Notes under the pieces: generated by a model
The model's database searches: none
What the model was told of the DNA's origin: nothing
What the model saw: only the letters and a program-made list of their open reading frames with translations
Part shown: piece after piece, positions 34,101 through 44,790 of the stretch
Layout of the letters: each line of letters starts with the position of its first letter
How positions within the stretch are numbered: the first letter of the stretch is position 1
Translations under genes and position numbers: made by a program
Assembly (NCBI GenBank): GCA_017311185.1
Contig: JAESUZ010001269.1
Location: forward strand, 682,001-746,000
Reading direction: 5' to 3'
Source: Proteles cristata cristata
Lineage: Eukaryota > Chordata > Mammalia > Carnivora > Hyaenidae
DNA: 64,000 bases

Positions 34101-37100
34101 ATAAGATTTTGCTGGAATAATGTTATTATCACTTACTGCTTTTACAGTTTACCTTTCTTGCAGATTCTTGTCTTATTTGCATGTGGCTACAAGTTAGGAG
34201 AATTTGTGATCTTTTCTTCCCTAATTAAATAATTGGACTGACATTATTTTGTTCTTGTAAAATGTTTGAACTTAAAGTTTACTTTACAGATAATTGAGTA
34301 TCTGAGAAGTTTTAGAATATACAGTGAAGTAGTGTGACAAGCTGGTCATGGTGCATCTGTCTTTTCAACTTTGTTTGGAGTTTGATTGTTATGTTTGGTA
34401 GCTTTTCAGATGTAATATACTACTCACAGTTGTTTGCATATAGCTGAAATCATTGTTTTTTTCTAGCATCAGAAAGCATTTTATGATCAACAATATTAAC
34501 TTCCTTAACTTTAGTTGGTAAAACATACAACAAAATGGTTTACATAGATCATAAAGGCCTTTCTGTTCCAAAATTAAAAATAAGAATGGAAGGTATTAAT
34601 TAAAAAATAAGGACAGAACAATGCTGTTTGAGGGGCTGAATGGTGGGGTCAATACTCTTACCTCTGTGGTGCAGGGCCTTGGAAGGCAGCAGGGATATAG
34701 CTTGTATAGTTTGTACCTGACATAAACCTTGTATATTTATGCATTGTCTATATATAGAATTTAAACATAATGATAAAATTGACTAAACTTCAGTCAGTTT
34801 TTTTTCCTTTTTTTTTTTTTTTAAAGAGCATGAGTGGGGCACAGGGAGAGAGGGAAAGAGAATCATAAACAGGCTCCATGATCAGCACGGAGCCCAACAC
34901 AGGGCTCCATCCATGTCCCTAGATCATGACCTAAGCCAAAATCAAGAGTCAGACGCTCAACGGATTGAGCCACCCAGATGCCCATCTGTCAGCTTTTTGT
35001 TATCATCATTCAGAGGCAATTCTAAATGACAATGATAAAATATACTCATTTTAAAATAATTTGTTAGAAGAGCCTGGATGGCTCAGTTGTTTGAGCATCT
35101 GACTTCATCTCAAGTCATGATCTCATGGTTTGTGAGTTTGAACCCCTTGGCAGGCTCTGTGCTAACAGCTCAGAGCCTAGAGCCAGCTTCAGATTCTGTG
35201 TCTTCCTCTCTCTCTCTGGCCCTCCCTCACTTGTGCTGTGTCTCTTTCTCTCTCAAAAATAAATAACAAAAGAAAAGAAAAGAAATTTGTTGGTTTGAGT
35301 TCTAAACAATTGCTACAGCTACCATTGAGTTCTAATAACATATGTAAGCTCTATTAGCACATTTTAATTACTTATCCTTTAGTAAATATTGCATAGAAAT
35401 TGCTCAGAGAACTCCCAATTTTATGGTCTCACTCCAGTGTTTTCTTTTAAAATTTGTATAGTTCCAGTATCCACATTGAGCTCTCTGTTACATCATGATT
35501 AATTTTTGTATATGAGGTGAAGTAAGGGTCCAGCTTCATTGCTTTGCACATGGCTGTCCAGTTTTCCCAGCCCTATTTGTCAAAAAGTCTATTCTTTCTC
35601 CACTGAATGGTTTTGGCATCCTTGTTGAAAATCAGTTGCCCATGATTGTAAGGGTTTATTTTTGGACTCTCAGTTCTATTCCCCTGAGGTACATGTCTGT
35701 CCTTATGTCTGTACCACACTGTGTTGGTCATTGTAGCTTTGTAGTAAGTTTGAAATTAGGAAGTATGAGCCTTCCAGTTTCGTTCTTTTTTAAGATTGTT
35801 TGGCTATTCAGGTTCCGTTTCCATATATATTGTCTTTAACACTTATTATTTTTAGGAGAGACAGAGCGCGAGTCAGGGAAGGGTAGAGAGAGAGGAAGAC
35901 ACAGAATCTGAAGCAGGCTCCAGGCTCTGAGCTGTTAGCACAGAGCCCGCTGTGGGACTCGGACCCACGAACCATGAGATCATGACCTGGGATTTTGACT
36001 CAGCTGTGCTGAGTCTGTACATCAATCTGGGGAGTATTGCCATCTTACCAATCTTAAACCTTAATATCCATGAACATATGATGCTTTCCACTTATTTAAG
36101 TCTATAATTTCTTTCAGTGATACTTTGTAATTTTCAGTTCACAAAACCCGCACTTTGCTAAATTTATACTGAAGAATTTTATTATTTTTGATGCAATTGT
36201 AAATGATATCATTTTGGTATTGTTCATTCTTAGTGTATAGAAATATATAGTATATAGTTATTTTTGTATATTGGTCTTAATTCCTGCAACCTCACTGAGC
36301 TCATTTTTGTTCTAAGTGTGGATCTCTGAATTGATCTTGCTTGAGTTCCTTGAGATTCTTGGATGTGCAATTTTAAGTTTTCAACAAATTTGGGAAATTT
36401 TCAGACATTCCTCCTTTCTTCCCTCCTCCTTTCCTTCCTCCCCCTCATCGTCATCGTCTTCATCACCTCCATCCTCATTTCTTCATTCATCCATATCTTC
36501 CAATCTTCCTTCTCCTCCCCTCCCCCTCCTCCTTTCCTTCCTTCATCATCTATATTGGGAACCAATAATGGATTTGATCAAATACTGTCTTTATGACCTC
36601 TCCTAACTCATCTGCACCTGCATCAGGATGGTCAGTAAACCAGCTGAAAAAGCTCTCTGGCTCCTCATGCTGTCTCTTTCTGCTGGCTTTCTTCTGCATT
36701 TGACTTGGACATGTCATCAAATCCTTTCAAGATTTCCATTTGATTTTACTGGATTTTGAAGATGGATCATCACTCTCATTCAGATGGGATTCTTTGGAGA
36801 GAACTTTATTTTCAAAATAAGGGTTTTTTTCAAAATAAAAATCTACTCTGTAACCTGATGTAGTATCTTCAAATTCTGTCGCTTCAACTCTTGTCAAATA
36901 ATGCAGTGCCTCTTCGTCTCCCTTTCCTTTTGACAAATGTTGTTACCCCATCGTGGGATCATTGCATGCTTACAACATGAATTTTTGTTTAATATGTGCC
37001 TAATATTGTGTTACAGAGAAGTAAACTTGATGGCGTGTACTTAATAAGTATTTTGTGTAACTGTATGTATGTGTATGTGTTACATGTATTTATAAGATCG

Positions 37101-39483
37101 CTGTTTGGAAATCAAAACATACTTCCCCAACTTTTAAATAGTGTCTGAATCTGCAGGCCAGTCCTTAAAAGTCTGTTTCACTTAAAATACCAGGAATTTA
37201 ATAATTGATTATGCTATGAAAACTAGCTGCAATCTACAATTGTATTTATGTGGGGGAGTGGTTTTAGAGTTCCCTGCAGGAATGTCAAGAGCACAGGGAA
37301 CAGCCCATCCTAAACAATTGGTAGTTAGTCCTGTGGCCTTGGTCAGAGTCATGGGCAGGAAGGGAAACTGTGGGCTGAGAAAGGATGATGAAACAGTGGA
37401 AAATCTGGGGTGTCAGAGTTAGGGGCAGGAGCTGGGGTCTTTTGATTTCTAGTATTTTTCCAGTATACAAGCTATAATCTGTGAGACCATTAATCTCAAA
37501 TGTAATGTCTGTCACAGAGAGAACATATTGGATCCAATTTTATTTAGTATTCTGATTCTGACTTAAGAAAATGGTTTCAAAAGCATGCAAAGACATTTCT
37601 AACAGTAACTATGATCTACGTCACTGTTTTTTGGCTAACTGGTTATTTTATTTGTTTTTCAATCACAGAGTTTGGGGTAATCAGGAAAAAGAAGCAAAGT
37701 AAAAGGCATCCTTAGGAACCTTCTTTCTTTCTTTTTTTTTGGTGGATTATAGTGATAAACCTGAGGTTATGGCTGCGTGTTTTTCTTTGTATTTGAATGC
37801 GACCAATGGCTACAGAGGAAAATTTACTCGTTTACCCCACAGGTATCTTTTCACAACTATCCAGAACTATGAGTTCTTCTTATTATCTTACATATCCCAA
37901 AACCCTAAGAAGGGCCTGCAGTATTCATGTCTACCTTCTTCTGTAGGGATTTTCTTGTTCAAAGCAGCTTACAATTAGTCATTGCTCTTCTACATGATAG
38001 AGAAGGAAAGGATGATCCAAGTGAGCATTATGAGGTTAACTTGACTGAACTTCTGCAAAATCACACGCATGAGAAGGTCCTTTCGTTATTATTCCAGTCA
38101 AAGATCCACACTTAAAACCCCTCTTCCACATGGGAATAGAAAATGACATTTACACCAAACTCTAGTAAAGTAGCCTTTTGGGTGTGATATAACCAGCTCT
38201 GGAGTTCAGGTGGATTTGCAGGGGGAGGTGCTTGTAGTTAATAAAGGAAGCACAGAGCAGGTCCGTGGCCTAATGAGCCATCCTTTCTGTTAATTCGCCA
38301 GCTGGATACTTTCATCTTCTCTCCACCGTGTGTCAATGGGCCTTTCGAGGTCTCCTTCATGCCTGACACAGAAGTCTGTGTACCCCACTCATGGTTTGGC
38401 TTGTGAATCACTTTCTGTCCTGTTTGTTGTAGGAGCAGTTTGTTGTGTTGGGCCTTTGGTGACCTTGCAACTCGTTCGTTCCTAGTTCACAGCAGTTTTG
38501 TAAGAGGGTAATGGGTCAAATATCATTGCTTGACTAGAGCTCTTTTGTTTGTCTAGAATAAACAGAGATGAATATTACACATAAAATTGCAGTCTTGAAT
38601 TTATCATTTATCTTCAGATTTCTTCCCTAACAACTGGGCTAGTTGTGTGTAAAGTTGTTTCAGTTTTATCTTTGTAGGGTTTGGGTACACCGTATGAAAT
38701 GTGGGGTTATTTGAATTCAGGACGACAGATAGTAATATCCTGAGGAACTTTCTTTTTGAAAACCTTCTCAGAGAAAAACTCAATTTCTGGGAACTAGACC
38801 TTTACGAATAGACTACTTTTGATGAAACGTAAATAATAAAATCTGGGCAGTGGGAAGTCCGTTTTCAGTCCTGCTACCCGAGTGATTACCTTCGCCCTTC
38901 CCAGCTGTTGGCTCCAACTTCAAGTTGAGTTTGAATTTCTTCTCTTGACCCATTTGAGAAACCCTTGTAGAAAATCCTGTTTGCAACACTAGGGTGAGGT
39001 CAAAACTTATTTTATTGACTATAATCACTCTACCCAAAGCATAGTAATTTAAGAAATTGTGTTTTTATCTCAGGACTTGGGCTAAAGTCTGATGAGCTTC
39101 CTAATCAGATGAGCATGAGTGATTGGCCAGAAATGAAGAAGAGATTTGCAGATGTATTTGCAAAGAAGACCAAAGAAGAGTGGTGTCGGATCTTCGATGG
39201 CACAGATGCGTGTGTGACTCCAGTTCTGACCTTTGAAGAGGTTACCCAGCACGATCATAACAAAGAACGGGGCTCATTTATCCGTGACAGGGACCAGGGC
39301 GTGAGTCCCCGCCCTGCGCCTCTGCTGTCAGACACCCCAGCTCTCCCTTCTTCCCAAAGGGATCCTTTCGTAGGAGAACATACTGAAGAGGTACTTCAAG
39401 AGTTTGGGTTCAGTCAGGTAGAGATCAATCAGCTTACCTCAGATAAAATTATTGAAATTAATAAGGTAAGAGCTAATCTCTAA
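24786..39483 (+). CDS. AMACR: AMACR, alpha-methylacyl-CoA racemase, complete
   Basis: Five coding exons (24786-25032, 27296-27439, 28691-28851, 33545-33731, 39074-39483) join in phase to 1149 bp, or 382 residues plus stop, the same length as human AMACR. The enzyme belongs to CoA-transferase family III (CaiB/BaiF). It interconverts R and S 2-methyl-branched acyl-CoAs, so that pristanic acid and bile-acid intermediates can enter peroxisomal beta-oxidation. The catalytic pair falls at His122 (AGHDINYL, exon 2) and Asp152 (NLLGDFGGG, exon 3) by my count. The C-terminus ends RANL, a PTS1-like peroxisomal signal related to the variants known in this family. No stop or frameshift interrupts it. The start is the ATG of [20 protein letters not shown] inside the CpG island. 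Confidence 0.97.
25033..27295 (+). other. AMACR: AMACR intron 1
   Basis: The first part is the tail of the CpG island. It contains one minus SINE (25836-26060) and diverged MIR/L2-like fragments around 26240-26460 and 26700-26850. An A-rich run lies just before the acceptor at about 27260. No further exon is seen. Confidence 0.8.
25836..26060 (-). mobile_element. Can-SINE in AMACR intron 1
   Basis: Antisense copy ending GCCACCCAGGTGCCC, with a small internal duplication (CAGGGCTCCA) near 25968-25990. Confidence 0.9.
27296..27439 (+). CDS. AMACR: AMACR coding exon 2 with catalytic His122
   Basis: The exon is 144 bp with acceptor CTTAAG and donor GTATGA, phase 1 to phase 1. It encodes [20 protein letters not shown] followed by [12 protein letters not shown] and [12 protein letters not shown]. 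The LSGFGQSG loop and the GHDINY block are family III CoA-transferase signatures. Counting from the start codon, the histidine of GHD is residue 122, the residue assigned as a catalytic acid/base in human AMACR. Confidence 0.96.
27440..28690 (+). other. AMACR: AMACR intron 2
   Basis: It contains a young minus SINE (27524-27760, flanked by a duplicated GAAAAGAACTTTT) and a short (AAAAC)n tract near 28480-28500. The rest appears unique and non-coding. Confidence 0.8.
27524..27760 (-). mobile_element. Can-SINE, young CTAGAAATAAA subfamily
   Basis: Full-length antisense copy; GAAAAGAACTTTT is duplicated. Confidence 0.95.
28691..28851 (+). CDS. AMACR: AMACR coding exon 3 with catalytic Asp152
   Basis: The exon is 161 bp with acceptor TGTAG and donor GTAAGT. 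It encodes [20 protein letters not shown] then GDFGGGSL and a segment ending [10 protein letters not shown]. The Asp of GDFGGG is residue 152, the partner of His122 in proton transfer in the human enzyme. Gly151 replaces the human alanine next to it, a conservative change. The exon ends in phase 0. Confidence 0.96.
29270..29455 (-). repeat. MIR fragment
   Basis: Antisense MIR core: GAGGAAACTGCAGCAAAGAA followed by TTGCCCAAGTTCTCACAG. Confidence 0.55.
29757..29985 (+). repeat. MIR, nearly full length
   Basis: GGTTAGTGGTTAAGAGCATG, CAGCTCTGCCACTGACT and GTGATCTTGGGTAAGTTACT in MIR order. Confidence 0.75.
30356..30554 (-). mobile_element. Can-SINE
   Basis: Antisense copy ending GCCACCCGAGTGCCCC. 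Confidence 0.88.
30764..30970 (-). mobile_element. Can-SINE, first at a reused target site
   Basis: Antisense copy between GTGTGATTGATCTT and CTGTGATTGGTCTT. Confidence 0.9.
30989..31193 (-). mobile_element. Can-SINE, second at the same target site
   Basis: Antisense copy with a perfect CTGTGATTGGTCTTTCT duplication, sharing the site with the SINE just before it. Confidence 0.93.
31255..31440 (-). repeat. MIR fragment
   Basis: Antisense: AACACTTACTGTATGCCCAG, followed by diverged body. Confidence 0.5.
32440..32525 (+). repeat. TG/TA-rich low-complexity tract
   Basis: Interrupted TGTATATG repeats in AMACR intron 3. Confidence 0.8.
33545..33731 (+). CDS. AMACR: AMACR coding exon 4
   Basis: The exon is 187 bp with acceptor CCACAG and donor GTAAGT, entering in phase 0 and leaving in phase 1. 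It encodes [20 protein letters not shown], then [20 protein letters not shown] and [17 protein letters not shown]. The [20 protein letters not shown] block is highly conserved and contributes to the active-site wall in the family. Relative to human there are clustered changes in the [10 protein letters not shown] stretch, a region known to vary between species. Confidence 0.96.
34799..34983 (-). mobile_element. Can-SINE, diverged
   Basis: Antisense copy; flanks TCAGTCAGTTTTT and CTGTCAGCTTTTT. Confidence 0.85.
35068..35283 (+). mobile_element. Can-SINE, diverged
   Basis: Head AGAGCCTGGATGGCTCAG; CT-rich tail then AAATAAATAACAAAAG. Confidence 0.88.
35420..36408 (-). mobile_element. L1 ORF2 fragment, antisense, with SINE insertion
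   Basis: Phrases such as TTTTGGCATCCTTGTTGAAA, TTGTAGCTTTGTAGTAAG and GAGTATTGCCATCTTACCAA are antisense L1 ORF2. A truncated minus SINE interrupts it at 35837-35991. The right edge abuts the SET pseudogene. Confidence 0.8.
35837..35991 (-). mobile_element. Can-SINE, head-truncated, inside L1
   Basis: Antisense body only; the tRNA-like head is missing after GAGATCATGACC. Confidence 0.85.
36412..36963 (-). pseudogene. SET (TAF-I/I2PP2A) processed pseudogene, 5'-truncated
   Basis: Read on the - strand, the segment follows the SET nuclear histone chaperone of the NAP family. It starts at the WVTTFV strand, then [12 protein letters not shown], a [18 protein letters not shown] block, HLNES-DPSSKS-IKWKS, and the conserved [19 protein letters not shown] stretch and [10 protein letters not shown]. 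It ends in a degraded purine-rich run (36415-36560) that was the Asp/Glu acidic tail. It is intronless and lacks the N-terminal half. Disabling changes include loss of about 9-10 codons after WVTTFV with a frame change, a GGA-to-TGA stop after IKWKS (about 36727), and several frame breaks in the tail. I infer retrocopying by L1. The serine/proline-rich open frames on the + strand here are shadows of the acidic tail. Confidence 0.85.
39074..39483 (+). CDS. AMACR: AMACR terminal coding exon 5, PTS1-like end
   Basis: The acceptor is ATCTCAG at 39067-39073 and the stop is TAA at 39481-39483. It encodes the last 136 residues: [32 protein letters not shown], the flexible SPRPAPLL region, [19 protein letters not shown] and the end INKVRANL. 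The [10 protein letters not shown] block is a family III signature. The last four residues RANL differ from human KASL and resemble the KANL known from rodents. Both of those target AMACR to peroxisomes, so targeting is probably kept. Confidence 0.96.
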
Positions 39484-39825
39484 ATTCCAGGCCTCACAGC
39501 TCAAGTGAGTTGAATACTGCGTGTTCAGTATAGAATAATACGTAAAATTGTATGTATGGAAACATGAAGAAACGGTATCAGAGTAGATCAGCTATTCTAA
39601 TCAAGAAACAAGACTTAGTACACAGTAATGATTGAATTCCGAAAATCGTTAACATCACGACTCGTGATTTAGGAATGTTTTTAGTTTACTGCCTAAATTG
39701 TGGCAGTTTTTCTGCATCTCAATCCACTTGATAGATTATATTTTTAATATTAAAAGTTTAATAATGTATTTTCAATGAATGAATATAATGCTTTGTATTG
39801 AATAAAGCCTTTCCCCCTCCCCTAA
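39484..39825 (+). other. AMACR: AMACR 3' UTR (end inferred)
   Basis: An AATAAA at 39801-39806, about 320 bp after the stop, is the first clear poly(A) signal. Longer UTR forms cannot be excluded. Confidence 0.5.
39801..39806 (+). promoter_or_regulatory. AMACR: Candidate AMACR poly(A) signal
   Basis: AATAAA followed by a pyrimidine-rich stretch downstream of the AMACR stop. Confidence 0.55.
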
Positions 39826-40379
39826 AGTTTACTTCTGCTTTTAAGTTTCTGAAAAGCTTTTAAGAAAGTCCTTCAGATAGCACTTAAAAAGCAATTTGTG
39901 ACTCACTGAAATAGCTTTGGCTCTGTTTACCAAAATGAACTCGTTAGATAGAAAAGTCTGATCCTTTTAATGTGGTAAGAAAATCTTTCAGCCAGTGTCT
40001 TGGAATTAGAATTTTAGAAAAGGCTCTTGATGTTTCCTTCAGAGAACCCCCAGTGTGCATTGAGACTACATCCTAGAGCCTGGCTCTGTGTGGCTGCCTC
40101 TTAGCATCACCCGCCATGTCTCTTAGGAAATGGCCATCTGTTAGAAAGTCCTCCTAGACTCTTCCTCTTCTTACAGGTCTCTGGCCTCCATTCCCATCAC
40201 ATCTGCCTCTGCCCCCAGTAGGCCCATGGCTTACCCCTCACTTCATTCAGGGCACTGCCCAAATGTCACCTTAGGGAGTACCCTTTCCTGACCCCGCCCT
40301 AAAGTGGCAGCCACTTTATCACTTGCTTTCCCCTCTCCCCTTTCATTTTTATTCACGTGTGTTATTACTGACATTATAT

Positions 40380-40800
40380 TGATTAACCCCAGCCCTCTTA
40401 ACCAACTCTTTCGTAACCAGTGCACACTAGAATGGAAGCTTTAGGAAGGGCTTTGTAGGTTTTATTCACTGTGAAATCCTCAGTTCCTGGATCAGTGCGT
40501 GGTCCACAGTGGAAACTTTGTAAATATTTATTAAAGAAGCGAATCTCAATAGTGAAGTGCTGTCAGTGTCCACCTTCATAGCTCCATCCCGTTCCCAACG
40601 TCCATCGCTGCCTTTATTCAGACCCCTATTACCTCTTTCCTGGACCACTGCTCAACTTGTCTACCTGACTTTCACCTCCAGTACCACTGCCTTTTTTTTT
40701 TTTTTTCTTAAACCTGTTACTCTATGAGTAATCTTTACCACATCAAACTGGTCTTTTCTTCATGTAAAATTCAATGGTCTCCCTTTTTTTTCCCTATGTA
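40380..40800 (+). repeat. L2-like sequence
   Basis: AATGGAAGCTTTAGGAAGGG and TAAATATTTATTAAAGAAGC match an L2 3' end; the following CTTTCCTGGACCACTGC-type text is L2-like body. Confidence 0.4.
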
Positions 40801-40832
40801 ACAAATATAAACCCATTTATGTAGTATATTAA

Positions 40833-41033
40833 CCCTTTTTTTTTTATTTCTAGGAGAGAGACAGTGTGAGCAGGGGAGGGTCAGAGAGAGAGGGAGTCAC
40901 AGACTGAAACAGGCTCCAGGCTCTGAGCTGGCCGTCAGCACAGAGCCCGACGCGGGGCTCGAACCCACGAACCGCGAGATCATGACCCAAGCGAAAGTCG
41001 GACGCTTAACCGACTAAGCCACCCAGGTGCCCC
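40833..41033 (-). mobile_element. Can-SINE, young CTAGAAATAAA subfamily
   Basis: Antisense copy; ATATTAAC(C/T)CTTTTT is duplicated. Confidence 0.95.
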
Positions 41034-42902
41034 ATATTAACTCTTTTTTATAATAAGACATCTACCTACCTGTCCAGTACCACCTTTATTCCCCAGCACT
41101 TTCTATTGGAGTGCCTTAAGTTTCTAATTGTGTGATGGTCTCTCTTGCTTCCATTCCTTTCCATATTCTCTAGCATTTTCCAGTACTCTCAGCCTCTTTT
41201 GCTCCAGCTTGTTGATTTAGCAAATTTAGACTTGGCTCAAACAGCCTTCTTTGTGATACTTCTGGTGTTTCTCAGCCCTATGGCAATTTTATACGCTGAT
41301 TATGGAATTTGAGTCAGATATCAATTGGGTTCAAATACCACTCACTCACTGTGGTGTCCAAGACAATGCCTGTGACTAGGTGCTCAGTAATTGTTTGTTC
41401 TAAGGGATCCTTCCTCTGTTTCCATTGCACTTTGTACATATCTCCAAGGATAGTCATTGCTTTTAGTGTAGTTTACATAACTCTTCACTAGGTCATAAGC
41501 TCGTAGAGTAGTTGCTCTAGCACACAAGAGAACACTGTTAAAATACAGATTCCTAGGCCCGACCCTAGAGATTCTAATGCAGAGTGTCAAGGGCAAGACC
41601 CATGAATTTACATTTTTGCCAAGTTTCCAGGTGATCTTAATGCTTCTGGTTCAAAGACCACACCTTGAGTGGCACAGTCCTAATAGATAAGAACAGAGTC
41701 TTTTTCCTTTTGCTACTCTCCTAATAGGTGTTCAAAAAATATCTGTTGAAGGGTTGATGAGGGAAAGAACAAAAGTCAGTTGGCAAAAATCTGTAAATAA
41801 GCAGATGGGCTAGCTCAAAATATTGATTTCTGTGATTGATTGACTTTATACCAAATGCTTGAATGAAAAAATCGTTTTTGTAGTGTATATTTTTTAAAGA
41901 ATACATGTATGTAAATAAGGCTAATGGATTTTTTTTAATGACCCATACTTTTCTTCTGAAGAATCTAAGACCCTGTGCAGAAAATGCTACACTTCCTCTT
42001 TGGTTATCTTTTGACAAACTGTAGACTTAGAAATAGGCAAAGCAGTAGGTGAGAAGAACATAGGAGGCTGTAAGGAGGATGGAGGAGAAGCAGACAGTCG
42101 AAGATGGCAGATTCGAGTGGAAGGCAAATTATACTCGTGAATACATAGGAATTTTATTCTTGCATGTGTAGTTCAGTATACACTGATTTACACTTTCTTT
42201 TGATCCTACAATGTAGGAAGTGATGGGATGCTACACACTGTATGGTGATGAATCGAATGACATGGAACAAGGTGACCGGTTGCATCCAGGCCTCTTTATG
42301 CACATTTTAGGCTTCAGTCACAATTACATTGCACTTTATAATTTGAAAATACTTTTACCTATGTCACATTTGGATGCCTTCAACTGCAAGTAACAATATC
42401 CAAAACATGAAACATTTTCGCTCGCATACCTTGAATACAGAAGGATGTTGAGTTTTAGGGTCACCTGAAACCAGTCACCCAGACTCTATTTCCCTGCATT
42501 CTTGTGGCTCTGCCAAATTGCCATCCTCTATATACTCACTTTATCCTCAGCCTGGTAACAAGTTCTGGACCTCATACCCACACACAGGGACATCCAGAAG
42601 GAGAGATGATCTCAGGAACACTCAGCAAATCTTATCCTGTGTCTCCTTTGATGGAATTAAGTCCTCCACCAGTGTCTATCAGAGAAGGTAGGGTCGTCCT
42701 TGGAGAAAACCAGCCTTATTCTGGAGCTCCCCTGGACTCAGCTTTCTGGAAGCACATGGACATGTGAGGAAGGGGTGGATTCCTCAATCTAATCCAGGTC
42801 CCATCCTGATGCACAATGGAAGAGTGGACAATGGATGTTGGGTAGGCAGCCACAAATGTACTTTAAGTACAGTACCCCAATTTCTCTTTAACAATCACTG
42901 TG

Positions 42903-43029
42903 GGGGGCGCCTGAGTGGCTCAGTCGGTTAAGCGCCTGACTTTGGCTCAGGTCATGATCTCATGGTTAGTGGGTTCAAGCCCCACATTGGACTCTGCCGA
43001 CAGCTTAGGGCCTGGAGCCTGCTTTGGAT

Positions 43030-43068
<39 letters not shown>

Positions 43069-43187
43069 TCCCCTTCCTCCCTCCCTCTCCCTCCCTCTCC
43101 TTCACCCTCCTTCTCTTTCTCTCTCTGCTCCTCCCCTGCTCATGCTCTTTCTCACTCTCATAAATAAATAAACATAAAAAAAAAAAT
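42903..43187 (+). mobile_element. Can-SINE with expanded CT-rich region
   Basis: Head GGGCGCCTGAGTGGCTCAGT; the CT tract (43029-43135) is several times the usual length. Confidence 0.92.
43029..43135 (+). repeat. CT-rich microsatellite in a SINE
   Basis: Runs of (CT)n, (CCCT)n and (TTCTCT)n that grew inside the SINE at 42903-43187. Confidence 0.9.
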
Positions 43188-43815
43188 CACAGGGATAGTT
43201 GAGGCAAGTTACTTCTTTGTACAGATGAGAATACAGGGCTCAGATGGTCTTAAGCCTTCTTAGTTCACATCTCCCTTTGTGTCTGAGTAACTTTCATGGT
43301 ACCCCTAGGCCAAAAGAAATATCTAACCAGTCCATTTATAACGAATTAGGTCTCAACACCTTAATTATTTATGCCTTAACAACTAATTAGCTGTTCAAAA
43401 AAAGTACACATAAATTGAGAGAAAGCATTTTTTTTAATTTCATTTTTAACACTCTTACTTATGGGTCATATATGTGTTGGACACTGTGAGGCTTCTCATG
43501 CCTTGGAATCATATTGGGCACCACTACCCTCATTTTCTGTTCCACATCTGTTTTCATATAATACTTCCTTTTTATCATGATTGTGGGAAATCCAGCCTCA
43601 CAGAAATACGTAATCATTGAAGAGATTGTAGTGCAATCTTATGTTGAAAGGGTGAACTACCTCACTGGTAGTTCATGTGGTATCTGACAGATGTTGAGTT
43701 TCACTCTGTTTAGTAACTTCCAAACTTTAAATATCCCGAGGGACCCCTTTGAGTTCATTGCGGTGCCCTGGGACATCTTGGTGCACAGGACAACCAATTG
43801 AGTAGGAGAAGATGA

Positions 43816-44790
43816 TATATCCAATAAAAGGTTACTATCCAAAATATGTAAACAATTTATACAACTCAACACCTAAAAAAGAAGTTATCCAATTAAAAGT
43901 GGGCAGAGGACCTGAACAGACCTTTTTCCAAAAAAGACAGATGGCCAACAGACACAGGACAAGATCCTCAATATCACTCATCACCAGGGAAATACAAATT
44001 AAAACCACAATGAGATAGTCACCTTATGGCTGTCAGAATGGCTAAAGTCAGAAACACAAGAAATAACAAGTGTTGGAGAGGATGTGGAGAAAAAGGAACC
44101 CTTGTGCACTGTTGGTGGGAATGCAAACTGTGCATTCAGTGCAGCCACTGAAGAAAACAGGATGGAAATTCCTCAAACTAAAAACAATTACCTTATGATC
44201 CAGTAATTCCACCACTTGGTATTTACACAAAGAAAACAAAAACACTAATTTGAAAAGACATATGCATCCCTATGTTTACTACAGCATTATTTATAATAGT
44301 CAAGATGTGGAAGCAACCCAGTCAAGATGGATGAAGAAGACCTATGTTTGTGTGTGTGTTTGTAATGGGATATTATCAATGAAAACATGAACTTTTGGGG
44401 CACCCTGGTTAGCTCGGTTGGTTAAACGTCCAACTTAAGGTCTTGATCTCATGGTTCATGAGTTCAACCCCTGTGTCAGGCTCTGTGCTGACAGCTCAGA
44501 ACCTGGAGCCTTCTTCAGATTCTGTGTCCCCCTCGCTCTCTGCCCACTTGCACGCGATCTCTCTTTCTCTTTCAAAAATAAGCATTAAAAAAAAAATAAG
44601 ATAAACTCCTGCCATTTGTGACAACATGGATGGAGCCATAGGGTATAATCCCAAGTGAAAAGGTCAGAGAAAGACAAATACCATGATTTCACTCCTATGT
44701 GGAATTTAAGAAATGAAGTAAAAGGGAGACAAACAACAACAAACCCAGACTTTTAAATTCAGAAAACAAACTGGTGCTTGCCAGAGAGGA
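43816..44790 (+). mobile_element. L1 ORF2 3' end / 3' UTR fragment, sense, split by a SINE
   Basis: It contains GATGGCCAACAGACACAGGA, ACAAGTGTTGGAGAGGATGT and AACCCTTGTGCACTGTTGGT. After a plus SINE (44396-44599) it continues with TGCCATTTGTGACAACATGG. Confidence 0.9.
44396..44599 (+). mobile_element. Can-SINE inside L1
   Basis: Plus copy with head GGGGCACCCTGGTTAGCTCG. Confidence 0.9.

Larger units (their letters stand above)
33732..39073 (+). other. AMACR: AMACR intron 4 with L1 fragment and SET pseudogene
   Basis: This 5.3-kb intron contains SINEs at 34799-34983, 35068-35283 and 35837-35991, an antisense L1 piece (about 35420-36408) and a minus-strand SET processed pseudogene (36412-36963). 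From about 37000 to 39073 I see no repeat I can name and no coding exon. Confidence 0.8.

Noticed and set aside
36316..36606. Ser/Pro-rich + strand open frames
   Set aside because: They are the complement of the decayed acidic tail of the SET pseudogene.
37739..38115. Two overlapping + strand open frames in AMACR intron 4
   Set aside because: They have no homology I recognise and lie between well-supported AMACR exons with no matching splice frame.
43816..44245. Open frames across 43.8-44.2 kb as a gene
   Set aside because: The sequence is the 3' end of an L1 element; the frames are short and broken.
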